NCBI GenBank assembly: GCA_003527145.1
Contig: DPSW01000008.1
Coordinates: forward strand, 1-5,813
Direction: 5' to 3'
Length of the DNA: 5,813 nucleotides
DNA from: Clostridiaceae bacterium
Lineage (GTDB): Bacteria > Bacillota > Clostridia > Lutisporales > Lutisporaceae
Within the stretch, counting starts at the first letter, position 1. Every line of letters begins with the position of its first letter. Below, one piece after another: positions 1 to 4,730 of the stretch. Below the pieces are notes generated by a model. It made no database searches, had not been told where the DNA came from, and saw nothing but the letters and a program-made list of their open reading frames with translations. A program made the translations under genes and the position numbers.

Positions 1-50
1 ATTTTGCCTCTCATTTGCTTACGACGTTTAACTCTTTTTGGCATTAACAT
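1..50 (-). CDS. rplP: 50S ribosomal protein L16, N-terminal fragment (cut by window edge)
   Basis: Only the first 16 codons are present. Reading leftward from the ATG at 50-48 gives MLMPKRVKRRKQMRGK, which matches the basic N-terminus of bacterial L16, a 50S protein near the A site and the 5S rRNA region. The usual length is about 140 residues, so about 125 lie beyond position 1. The start is one base after the rpsC stop codon, and the Shine-Dalgarno sequence (AAGGAGG, 11 bases before the ATG) lies inside the last codons of rpsC, so translational coupling is likely. A second in-frame ATG at 44-42 is possible, but its 17-base spacing from the Shine-Dalgarno site is poor. Its position after rpsC is the standard S10 operon order. 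Identity is clear despite the short fragment. Confidence 0.93.
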   Translation of the reverse strand, partial: MLMPKRVKRRKQMRGK

Positions 51-51
51 A

Positions 52-720
52 TTATTCTACTCCTCCTTCCTCAACTACTTTCTTAGCTTCTGGAAGTACC
101 TCCCCTTTGTATATCCAAACCTTCACACCTATTCTTCCGTAGGTGGTGTGAGCTTCCGCAAAGCCATAATCAATGTCAGCCCTCAATGTCTGAAGTGGTA
201 TAGTACCTTCTCTGTACCATTCGCTTCTGGCAATTTCGGCTCCTCCAAGTCTTCCTGATGTCATAGCCTTTATTCCCTTAGCGCCGCTTCTCATTGTTCT
301 TTGCATTGACTGCTTCATGGCTCTCCTGAAGGATATTCTCTTCTCTAATTGAGCAGCTATATTTTCTGCTACCAATTGAGCATCAAGCTCAGGTACTTTT
401 ATTTCTGATATGTTTATTGAAACGCTTTTATTGTTTACAAGCTTTTCAACTTCTTTCCTAAGAGCTTCAATGCCTGCTCCGCCCTTTCCTATTACCATAC
501 CCGGCTTTGCAGTACTTATATTGATCTTGACCTTATTAGCGGTTCTCTCGATCTCTATTTTTGATACGCCTGAAGCAAATAGCTTTTTCTTTAAAAATTC
601 TCTCACTTTATTGTCTTCTATTAAAAGGTCTGAAAAATCCTTATCGTTTGCATACCATTTAGAATCCCAGTCCTTTATTATGCCCACTCTAAGTCCGTGT
701 GGATTTACCTTTTGGCCCAC
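52..720 (-). CDS. rpsC: 30S ribosomal protein S3
   Basis: A 222-residue protein, within the usual 210-235 range for S3. S3 sits at the mRNA entry channel of the 30S subunit and, with S4 and S5, contributes to mRNA unwinding. It opens with [13 protein letters not shown], typical of S3. A KH type-2 RNA-binding domain is visible at about residues 40-110, with the GxxG loop as GKGG at residues 78-81. The C-terminal domain contains FRRAMK (131-136), whose basic residues R132, R133 and K136 correspond to the helicase-active residues of E. coli S3. The start is GTG (720-718), chosen because AAGGAGG ends 8 bases upstream and the protein start aligns with the family; no ATG would fit. Its last codons (VEEGGVE) contain the Shine-Dalgarno site of rplP. 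It lies 17 bases after rplV. Confidence 0.99.
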   Translation of the reverse strand: MGQKVNPHGLRVGIIKDWDSKWYANDKDFSDLLIEDNKVREFLKKKLFASGVSKIEIERTANKVKINISTAKPGMVIGKGGAGIEALRKEVEKLVNNKSVSINISEIKVPELDAQLVAENIAAQLEKRISFRRAMKQSMQRTMRSGAKGIKAMTSGRLGGAEIARSEWYREGTIPLQTLRADIDYGFAEAHTTYGRIGVKVWIYKGEVLPEAKKVVEEGGVE

Positions 721-737
721 TAAGAATCCCTCCTTCT
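721..737 (-). promoter_or_regulatory. rpsC ribosome-binding site for a GTG start
   Basis: The whole rplV-rpsC gap reads, on the minus strand, AAGGAGG followed 8 bases later by GTG. The near-perfect Shine-Dalgarno match and ideal spacing decide the GTG start of rpsC. Confidence 0.9.
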
Positions 738-1073
738 TTATTCTTTTTCTGATACAACAAGTGTTATATGACTGGTCCTCTTCAATATTCTAACACCACG
801 GCCTTTTGCACTTGCCATAAATCTTTTCAGTGTAGGTCCTTGAGTTGCGTAGGCCTCAGAAATATATAGCTTATCAACATCCATGTTGTGATTGTTCTCA
901 GCGTTTGCAACTGCTGACTTTAACAGCTTTTCTAGTATTACAGATGCAGCTTTTGGAGTATGCTTTAATATGGCAAAAGCTTCACCCACTTTTTTCCCTC
1001 TGATCAAATCAATTACTATATTGACTTTCCTTGAGGAAATTCTTATATATTTAGCAACTGCTCTTGCTTCCAC
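738..1073 (-). CDS. rplV: 50S ribosomal protein L22
   Basis: A 111-residue protein, normal for L22, which binds 23S rRNA and sends a long beta-hairpin into the nascent-peptide exit tunnel. The globular part (residues 1-78) shows family features such as YIRISSRK near 9-16, LIRGKKV at 23-29 and the SAVANAENN helix around 53-61. The beta-hairpin follows (about 79-105) and ends in the conserved KRTSHIT at 98-104. The tunnel tip is unusual: at 85-93 it reads FMASAKGRG, where the common bacterial form has Pro-Arg at 87-88 and Ala at 93. The start is GTG (1073-1071), supported by AAGGAGG ending 8 bases upstream; there is no competing in-frame ATG. It follows rpsS by 29 bases and precedes rpsC by 17. 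Identity is certain. Confidence 0.99.
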   Translation of the reverse strand: MEARAVAKYIRISSRKVNIVIDLIRGKKVGEAFAILKHTPKAASVILEKLLKSAVANAENNHNMDVDKLYISEAYATQGPTLKRFMASAKGRGVRILKRTSHITLVVSEKE

Positions 1074-1090
1074 GGGATGTACCTCCTTCC
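1074..1090 (-). promoter_or_regulatory. rplV ribosome-binding site for a GTG start
   Basis: On the minus strand GGAAGGAGGT lies so that 8 bases separate AGGAGG from the GTG at 1073-1071. This extended match to the 16S rRNA tail fixes the start of rplV, which has no usable ATG. Confidence 0.9.
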
Positions 1091-1102
1091 GTATTAGGAT
1101 TA

Positions 1103-1387
1103 TTATTTAAGTGAAGTTGATTTTTCTGTATGATTGCCATGTCCTCTGAAGGTTCTGGTAGGCGCGAATTCCCCAAGCTTGTGTCCCACCATGTCTTCAA
1201 CAATATATACCGGAACATGCTTCCTTCCATCATGAACAGCAATAGTATGGCCTACCATTTCCGGGAATATTGTGGAGCTTCTTGACCATGTTTTCAGAAC
1301 AACTTTCTTGCCGGATTTATTCATTTCAACTATTCTCTTAAATAGTTTTTCTTCTACAAAAGGCCCCTTTTTAATTGATCTACTCAT
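1103..1387 (-). CDS. rpsS: 30S ribosomal protein S19
   Basis: A 94-residue protein, close to the 92-93 usual for S19, a protein of the 30S head that contacts S13 and helps hold tRNA at the A site. It starts [11 protein letters not shown], and nearly all of the body is the S19 signature, including [20 protein letters not shown] (residues 38-57) and GEFAPTRTF at about 72-80. The reading frame stays open upstream to an ATG at 1462, which would add 25 residues. I chose the start at 1387 because it matches the family N-terminus and has AAGGAGG 7 bases upstream; the extension would translate the repeat-containing spacer. It is separated from rplB by 87 bases and from rplV by 29 bases. Confidence 0.98.
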   Translation of the reverse strand: MSRSIKKGPFVEEKLFKRIVEMNKSGKKVVLKTWSRSSTIFPEMVGHTIAVHDGRKHVPVYIVEDMVGHKLGEFAPTRTFRGHGNHTEKSTSLK

Positions 1388-1405
1388 TAATTTGCCTCCT
1401 TCCCA
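1388..1405 (-). promoter_or_regulatory. rpsS ribosome-binding site (decides the start)
   Basis: GGGAAGGAGG lies with 7 bases between AGGAGG and the ATG at 1387-1385. It shows that rpsS begins here and not at the in-frame ATG 75 bases upstream, which has no Shine-Dalgarno match. Confidence 0.88.
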
Positions 1406-1413
1406 ACTATTTT

Positions 1414-1458
1414 GTTGCGACTGCGGGTTATGTAAAAACCTAACTCGCAACTCGCAAC
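1414..1458 (-). repeat. Heptamer-repeat tract able to fold as a hairpin, rplB-rpsS spacer
   Basis: On the minus strand the tract begins with period-7 units: GTTGCGA is directly followed by GTTGCGA again and then by a degenerate third unit starting GTTAGGT. On the plus strand these are tandem AACTCGC copies at 1442-1448 and 1449-1455. The far end (1414-1429) is an imperfect inverted copy: TCGCAAC pairs with GTTGCGA, then CGCA with TGCG and AAC with GTT, separated by a small bulge and a mismatch, around a loop of about 12 bases. The structure sits between the rplB stop and the rpsS Shine-Dalgarno site and has no downstream U-run, so it does not look like an intrinsic terminator. The repeat and pairing are directly visible; any function is inference. 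Confidence 0.65.
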
Positions 1459-1474
1459 CCATGTCCTACAAGAA

Positions 1475-2308
1475 TTATTTCTCATTTCTTCTCTTAACAA
1501 TAAATTTGTTGGACAGTTTCTTTTTATTTCTTGTCTTATAACCAAGTGCAGGTTTGCCCCAAGGAGTTAACGGTCCGGGTCTTCCTACCGGTGACTTGCC
1601 TTCGCCGCCGCCATGCGGATGGTCTACAGGGTTCATTACGGAACCTCTTACTGTAGGTCTTACTCCCATGTGTCTCTTTCTTCCGGCCTTACCTATGCTT
1701 ACGATTTCATGCTCAAGGTTTCCTACCTGGCCGATAGTTGCCTTGCATTCAATCCTTATCATTCTTACTTCACCGGATGGAAGTCTCAGCTGAGCATAGT
1801 TGCCTTCCTTGGCCATAAGCTGGGCTGCGTTTCCTGCTGCTCTAACCAGCTGACCACCCTTGCCGGCCTTAAGCTCAATATTGTGAACAAAAGTACCAAC
1901 CGGGATGTTCTTTAGGGATAATGCATTTCCAACTTTAATATCTGCATTCTCCGAGGATATTACAGTGTCCCCTACCTTTAAACCATGGGGTGCTATTATA
2001 TATCTCTTTTCACCGTCAACATAGTTTAACAAGGCTATATTTGCTGTTCTATTCGGATCATATTCTATAGCGGCAACCTTTGCAGGAATGTCCACTTTAT
2101 CTCTCTTGAAATCTATTATTCTATATTTTCTTTTATGTCCTCCGCCCTGATGTCTGACTGTTATCTTTCCGTAATTATTTCTCCCTGCCTTGCTCTTGAT
2201 TATTTCAACCAAGGATTTTTCCGGCTCTGTCTTTGAAATCTCTTCAAAGGTTGAAACCGTCATAAATCTTCTGGCGGGAGAAGTAGGTTTATATTTCTTT
2301 ATCGCCAT
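1475..2308 (-). CDS. rplB: 50S ribosomal protein L2
   Basis: A 277-residue protein, the usual size for L2, a large 23S rRNA-binding protein needed for subunit association and close to the peptidyl-transferase centre. The N-terminal part starts [15 protein letters not shown] and includes [12 protein letters not shown] (52-63), within the OB-fold RNA-binding region at about 40-120. The SH3-like domain covers about 125-200. The C-terminal hallmark [20 protein letters not shown] is present at 216-235, with the conserved histidine of the DHPHGG segment at residue 230 (His229 in E. coli). The C-terminal tail is strongly basic, as expected. AGGAGG lies 9 bases before the ATG. The gene is flanked on both sides by unusually long spacers for this operon (122 bases before, 87 after). 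Confidence 0.99.
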   Translation of the reverse strand: MAIKKYKPTSPARRFMTVSTFEEISKTEPEKSLVEIIKSKAGRNNYGKITVRHQGGGHKRKYRIIDFKRDKVDIPAKVAAIEYDPNRTANIALLNYVDGEKRYIIAPHGLKVGDTVISSENADIKVGNALSLKNIPVGTFVHNIELKAGKGGQLVRAAGNAAQLMAKEGNYAQLRLPSGEVRMIRIECKATIGQVGNLEHEIVSIGKAGRKRHMGVRPTVRGSVMNPVDHPHGGGEGKSPVGRPGPLTPWGKPALGYKTRNKKKLSNKFIVKRRNEK

Positions 2309-2328
2309 ATTATTTCTCCTCCTGTTTT

Positions 2329-2353
2329 AAGCGGTAATTATCGGCGACCGCTT
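2329..2353 (-). other. Hairpin just upstream of the rplB ribosome-binding site
   Basis: AAGCGGT (2329-2335 on plus) and ACCGCTT (2347-2353) are perfect 7-base complements around an 11-base loop. On the minus strand the stem ends about 5 bases before the AGGAGG of rplB. It has no following U-run, so a translational or mRNA-stability role would be more likely than termination. The function is unknown. Confidence 0.5.
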
Positions 2354-2426
2354 CCACTTTTCACTATTCACCAGCTCCAGCGCCCTATCCTGATATCCTG
2401 AGTTGTGAGCTCCGAAACCTGAGTTC
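2350..2426 (-). repeat. Degenerate heptamer-repeat tract, rplW-rplB spacer
   Basis: On the minus strand this spacer shows period-7 structure. The 8-mer AACTCAGG occurs twice exactly 21 bases (three periods) apart, at plus positions 2418-2425 and 2397-2404. Further on in the same phase are GAATAGT then GAAAAGT as adjacent units, and AGCTCAC and AGCTGGT as an in-phase related pair. Units between these are diverged. The tract fills most of the 122-base rplW-rplB gap, a junction that is normally short in this operon. It resembles in style the heptamer tract in the rplB-rpsS spacer but uses a different core unit. The period is seen directly; its origin is inference. Confidence 0.55.
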
Positions 2427-2430
2427 TAGA

Positions 2431-2718
2431 TTATAGCCCTTCGAAGAACTCAATTGCCTTGCTGTCCTGGGTAAGCTTAACGATGGCTTTCTTGTATCCG
2501 GGCCTTCTGCCTTCATATCTGCCCATTCTCTTCATTTTGCCCATCATTCTTATAGTATTTACCTTATCGACTTTTACTTTAAAAACTTCTTCTACGGCTT
2601 TTTTTATCTGATTTTTATTGGCATTGATATCCACTATAAAGGTGTATTTTTTATCTGCCATTTCGCCCATGCTCTTTTCTGTGATAACGGGCCTTCTTAT
2701 GATATCGTAGGCATTCAT
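2431..2718 (-). CDS. rplW: 50S ribosomal protein L23
   Basis: A 95-residue protein, normal for L23, which lies at the tunnel exit and is the docking site for trigger factor and part of the site used by signal recognition particle. The N-terminus [11 protein letters not shown] (residues 6-16) is the family hallmark; Glu14 lines up with E. coli Glu18, which contacts trigger factor. A central loop, [20 protein letters not shown] (58-77), is rich in basic residues and fits the extension that binds 23S rRNA. The ATG overlaps the rplD stop codon by one base (TAATG on the minus strand). Its Shine-Dalgarno site AGGAGGTG, 10 bases from AGGAGG to the ATG, lies inside the rplD C-terminal codons. Translation is therefore probably coupled to rplD. 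Confidence 0.98.
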   Translation of the reverse strand: MNAYDIIRRPVITEKSMGEMADKKYTFIVDINANKNQIKKAVEEVFKVKVDKVNTIRMMGKMKRMGRYEGRRPGYKKAIVKLTQDSKAIEFFEGL

Positions 2719-2736
2719 TATACGTACACCTCCTCA
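2716..2736 (-). promoter_or_regulatory. rplD-rplW stop/start overlap with embedded ribosome-binding site
   Basis: The rplD stop and rplW start share one base (TAATG). GAGGAGGTG, encoding the Glu-Glu-Val near the end of L4, serves as the rplW Shine-Dalgarno site. Terminating ribosomes can re-initiate directly, which would keep L4 and L23 output equal. Confidence 0.85.
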
Positions 2737-3341
2737 ACCTTCTCAACCGCTGATTTTGTTATGATGAATTTATCATAGTTTAAAATATCGTAAACATTTA
2801 ATGTATTAACCAAGGAGGTCTTTACATTGGGAATGTTTCTTGCGGATTTTTCTACGTTCTCATTCTTTTCAGATAATACTATCAAAGTTTTTGAATCAGC
2901 ATTTAAATTTTGAAGCATGGTTACAACCTGCTTTGTCTTTGGTGCATCAAAATTCAGTTCATCCAAAACTATTATATTATTATCACTTACCTTTGAGCTC
3001 AAGGCAGATTTCATTGCTATTCTTCTTATTTTCTTAGGCAATGTATATCTGTAGGATCTTGGCTTTGGAGCAAATACGATACCTCCATGAGTCCATTGAG
3101 GTGATCTGATGCTTCCGTGTCTTGCTCTTCCTGTTCCTTTTTGCCTCCAGGGCTTGATTCCGCCGCCGCGTACTTCTGCTCTTGTAAGAGCTGACTGAGT
3201 TCCTTGTCTTCTATTTGCTAAAAGCATCTTTACAACCTGATGCATAGCTTCAACATTAACATTTACACCAAATATACTGTCTTTTAATTCTATATCGCCG
3301 ACCTGTTGTCCGCCTATATTATATAAAGCTACCTTAGGCAT
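2718..3341 (-). CDS. rplD: 50S ribosomal protein L4
   Basis: A 207-residue protein, the usual length for L4. L4 binds 23S rRNA early in assembly, and its extended loop forms part of the exit-tunnel constriction. In E. coli it also represses its own operon through the S10 leader. The tunnel loop is clearly visible as [19 protein letters not shown] at residues 63-81. Lys63 and the following RQKGTGRAR are unchanged at sites known for macrolide resistance, so L4 looks wild-type. The C-terminal half has the Rossmann-like fold segments IIVLDELN (123-130) and TLIVLSEKN (152-160). AAGGAGG lies 7 bases before the ATG. The gene begins 24 bases after rplC and overlaps rplW by one base. Self-regulation in this organism is not shown by the sequence. 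Confidence 0.99.
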   Translation of the reverse strand: MPKVALYNIGGQQVGDIELKDSIFGVNVNVEAMHQVVKMLLANRRQGTQSALTRAEVRGGGIKPWRQKGTGRARHGSIRSPQWTHGGIVFAPKPRSYRYTLPKKIRRIAMKSALSSKVSDNNIIVLDELNFDAPKTKQVVTMLQNLNADSKTLIVLSEKNENVEKSARNIPNVKTSLVNTLNVYDILNYDKFIITKSAVEKVEEVYV

Positions 3342-3365
3342 AGCACATCCTCCTTTCTCACCGTT

Positions 3366-3995
3366 TTATGCCTTCACCGTGTCTTTTATCATGACCAGTG
3401 AACCTCTTATTCCTGGTACTCCGCCTTTTACAAGTATATAGTTCTTTTCAGCATCTACTTTTACAACTTCAAGGTTTTGTACTGTCGTATTCTCATTACC
3501 CATTCTTCCAGGGAGCTTCTTTCCCTTAAAGGTCCTTGACGGGTCTGAAGATGCACCCATTGAACCAGGCGCTCTGTGGAATTTGGAGCCGTGTCTCATA
3601 GGTCCCCTATGGGCATTAAATCTCTTTATAGTTCCTGCTGTTCCTTTACCTTTGGAAACGCCGCTTACATCGACCTTATCTCCTTCAGCAAATACATCAG
3701 CCTTTATTTCCTGTCCTATTTCAAAGGATTCCGCATTTTCAACTCTGAGTTCTCTTAAGTATCTCTTTGTAGCAACCTTTGCTTTTGCGAAATGGCCTTT
3801 CATAGGCTTATTGACCTTTTTCTCGTCCTTATCCTGGTAACCCACCTGGATGGATGAGTAGCCATCGTTCTCCACTGTTTTCTTTTGCACAACCACGTTA
3901 GGTCCTGCTTGAATAACTGTTACTGGGATAGCCTTTCCTTCTTTGCTGAAAATCTGCGTCATCCCGATTTTTTTCCCTAAAATTGCTTTTTTCAT
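3366..3995 (-). CDS. rplC: 50S ribosomal protein L3
   Basis: A 209-residue protein, the typical length for L3, one of the first proteins to bind 23S rRNA; its long loop reaches toward the peptidyl-transferase centre. It starts [16 protein letters not shown], the family N-terminus. The L3 signature is at about 139-147 (FHRAPGSMG), followed by [12 protein letters not shown] (156-167). The residue matching E. coli Gln150, which PrmB methylates, is Ala148 here (GSMGAS), so that modification cannot occur on this protein. The C-terminus, ILVKGGVPG near 187-195, is also standard. GGAGG lies 7 bases before the ATG. The gene is 69 bases after rpsJ, with a small hairpin in the gap, and 24 bases before rplD. 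Confidence 0.99.
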   Translation of the reverse strand: MKKAILGKKIGMTQIFSKEGKAIPVTVIQAGPNVVVQKKTVENDGYSSIQVGYQDKDEKKVNKPMKGHFAKAKVATKRYLRELRVENAESFEIGQEIKADVFAEGDKVDVSGVSKGKGTAGTIKRFNAHRGPMRHGSKFHRAPGSMGASSDPSRTFKGKKLPGRMGNENTTVQNLEVVKVDAEKNYILVKGGVPGIRGSLVMIKDTVKA

Positions 3996-4020
3996 CTTTC
4001 CACCTCCATAATTTACAGAG

Positions 4021-4037
4021 GACCGATAGTATCGGTC
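4021..4037 (-). other. Small perfect hairpin between rpsJ and rplC
   Basis: GACCGAT and ATCGGTC form a perfect 7-base stem around a 3-base loop in the 69-base rpsJ-rplC gap, about 13 bases before the rplC Shine-Dalgarno region on the minus strand. No U-run follows, so it is unlikely to terminate transcription. It may be a processing or stability element, or only chance. Confidence 0.5.
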
Positions 4038-4064
4038 ATACTAAATCATAATTGACAACCTTTA

Positions 4065-4373
4065 TTACAGTTTGATTTCTATATCTACGCCGGCAGGTAA
4101 ATCCAACCTCATCAAAGCGTCTACAGTTTTAGGTGTAGGGCTCAATATATCAATCAGCCTCTTATGAGTTCTCATCTCAAACTGCTCTCTTGCATCCTTG
4201 TACTTATGAACTGCTCTGAGTATAGTTATGATTTCTTTTTGAGTCGGCAGAGGCACTGGGCCTGACACCTTCGCTCCTGTTCTTTTTGCAGTTTCAACAA
4301 TTTTCTGAGCTGATTGATCGATTAGATTGTGATCAAATGCCTTTAATCTGATTCTGATTTTTTGTTTTGCCAT
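4065..4373 (-). CDS. rpsJ: 30S ribosomal protein S10 (NusE)
   Basis: A 102-residue protein, exactly the common length for S10. S10 is a component of the 30S head and, as NusE, binds NusB and NusG in transcription antitermination and transcription-translation coupling. It begins [19 protein letters not shown] and contains [20 protein letters not shown] (about 48-67) and [15 protein letters not shown] (about 69-83), both family hallmarks; the long loop that inserts into the ribosome spans about 45-65. The frame extends upstream to another ATG at 4394, but that stretch encodes the Shine-Dalgarno sequence GGAGGG and is not conserved, so I place the start at 4373. It is the first gene of the S10 operon and is preceded by a long untranslated leader with stable secondary structure. 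Confidence 0.99.
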   Translation of the reverse strand: MAKQKIRIRLKAFDHNLIDQSAQKIVETAKRTGAKVSGPVPLPTQKEIITILRAVHKYKDAREQFEMRTHKRLIDILSPTPKTVDALMRLDLPAGVDIEIKL

Positions 4374-4394
4374 TTTTATTTCCCTCCTTTTCAT
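4374..4394 (-). promoter_or_regulatory. rpsJ ribosome-binding site (decides the start)
   Basis: On the minus strand AAAGGAGGG is followed by a short A-rich spacer and the ATG at 4373-4371. The ATG at 4394 lies upstream of this site in the same frame and would make it coding, so the downstream start is preferred. Confidence 0.88.
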
Positions 4395-4427
4395 CGCACG
4401 CGTCTATTTTACTCACGTACAACCGCT

Positions 4428-4497
4428 TACTGCCGTACACTAATCCGGGTGTGTTCTATTTTTTTATTTGGTGTACCCCGAAAGTACACCGGCAGTA
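4428..4497 (-). ncRNA. Candidate structured leader RNA upstream of rpsJ
   Basis: In the direction of transcription a 7-base segment TACTGCC (4497-4491) is followed immediately by a hairpin GGTGTAC - loop TTTCGGG - GTACACC (4490-4470). An A/T-rich linker follows, and then GGCAGTA (4434-4428), the exact complement of TACTGCC. Six bases of the hairpin loop (TTCGGG) can also pair with CCCGGA in the linker (4449-4444, with one G-U), giving a possible pseudoknot. A copy of GTGTAC (4440-4435) could instead pair with GTACAC of the hairpin, an alternative fold. The element ends about 55 bases before the rpsJ start. I recognise no known riboswitch or r-protein leader family in it. Pairings are seen; regulation is inference. 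Confidence 0.5.
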
Positions 4498-4595
4498 GAG
4501 TCGCCCGAATTCTGGATTCAGACACTACTCCGCAAGAATTTCCCAAGTTGTAGTCTTGCAACCTCTTGCTTCATCGCATGCTTGTATTGACAACT

Positions 4596-4629
4596 ATTAT
4601 AGTTTAAACTATTTTGGTCACTTTGACAA
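4596..4629 (-). promoter_or_regulatory. Candidate sigma-A-type promoter of the S10 operon
   Basis: On the minus strand a -35-like TTGTCA (4629-4624, 5 of 6 to consensus) is followed after 17 bases by TAAACT (4606-4601, 4 of 6). A perfect TATAAT (4601-4596) lies just beyond, but 22 bases from the same -35. The stretch upstream of the -35 (about 4630-4670) is very A/T-rich, as in an UP element. Position between the tuf terminator and the rpsJ leader supports it. Which -10 is used cannot be told from sequence. A start near 4590 would give a leader of about 215 bases. Confidence 0.5.
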
Positions 4630-4670
4630 TAATTATTATTAGCTTTTTGCATATTTTTTTGCAAAACATT

Positions 4671-4716
4671 AACAAGGTTCGGGAGTCCGGCTTAAGCCGG
4701 ACTCCAGGACCTTTTT
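4671..4716 (-). terminator. Inverted repeat after tuf, probable intrinsic terminator
   Basis: A perfect 24-base palindrome at 4682-4705 (GGAGTCCGGC, centre TTAA, GCCGGACTCC) lies 25 bases after the tuf stop. Beyond a 3-by-3 internal loop the stem continues with GGT/ACC and A/T pairs (4671-4678 with 4709-4716). The minus-strand U-run is mediocre (CCTTGTTAATGTTTT), while the plus-strand flank has five T's. Nothing on the plus strand needs stopping here, so I assign it to tuf. It is a strong stem with a modest U-run, so some read-through into the S10 operon is possible. Confidence 0.7.
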
Positions 4717-4730
4717 ATCAATACATTTTT

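Larger units (their letters stand above)
4374..4730 (-). other. tuf-rpsJ intergenic region (357 bases without a gene)
   Basis: In the direction of transcription this stretch contains: the tuf terminator candidate; an A/T-rich block at about 4630-4670, including a weak hairpin TTTTGCA/TGCAAAA; a candidate promoter around 4596-4629; a 14-base palindrome at 4599-4612; a 5' leader with a possible 6-base stem between the plus-strand GCAAGA (4532-4537) and TCTTGC (4554-4559); the nested leader element at 4428-4497; and the rpsJ Shine-Dalgarno site. An 11-base near-repeat, TCATCGCAYGC on plus, occurs at 4391-4401 and 4571-4581. No credible protein or tRNA gene is present. Confidence 0.75.

Noticed and set aside
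410..793. 127-codon plus-strand reading frame antisense to rpsC and rplV
   Set aside because: It overlaps two certain ribosomal genes, lacks a ribosome-binding site, and its hydrophobic composition is the complement of Lys/Glu-rich codons.
1388..1462. 25-residue N-terminal extension of S19 starting at the ATG at 1462-1460
   Set aside because: It would translate the heptamer-repeat spacer, has no Shine-Dalgarno site, and is absent from the S19 family; the ATG at 1387 has both family match and AAGGAGG.
2350..2426. CRISPR-like array in the rplW-rplB spacer
   Set aside because: The period is only 7 bases with degenerate units, with no 25-40 base repeats and no distinct spacers.
4374..4394. 7-residue N-terminal extension of S10 from the ATG at 4394
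   Set aside because: The extension encodes the Shine-Dalgarno sequence of the real start and is not conserved in S10.
4470..4497. T-box or known riboswitch before rpsJ
   Set aside because: No T-box antiterminator consensus, no specifier stem and no terminator downstream. The stems match no riboswitch core I can recognise.
4518..4574. 18-codon minus-strand reading frame in the rpsJ leader (starts MKQEVARL)
   Set aside because: It has no Shine-Dalgarno site and no recognisable leader-peptide codon bias, and an ORF this short is expected by chance.
4645..4666. TTTTGCA/TGCAAAA hairpin as an extra terminator
   Set aside because: The stem is A/T-dominated with an 8-base loop, and on the minus strand it is followed by A-rich sequence. 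It fits better as part of the A/T-rich block upstream of the promoter.
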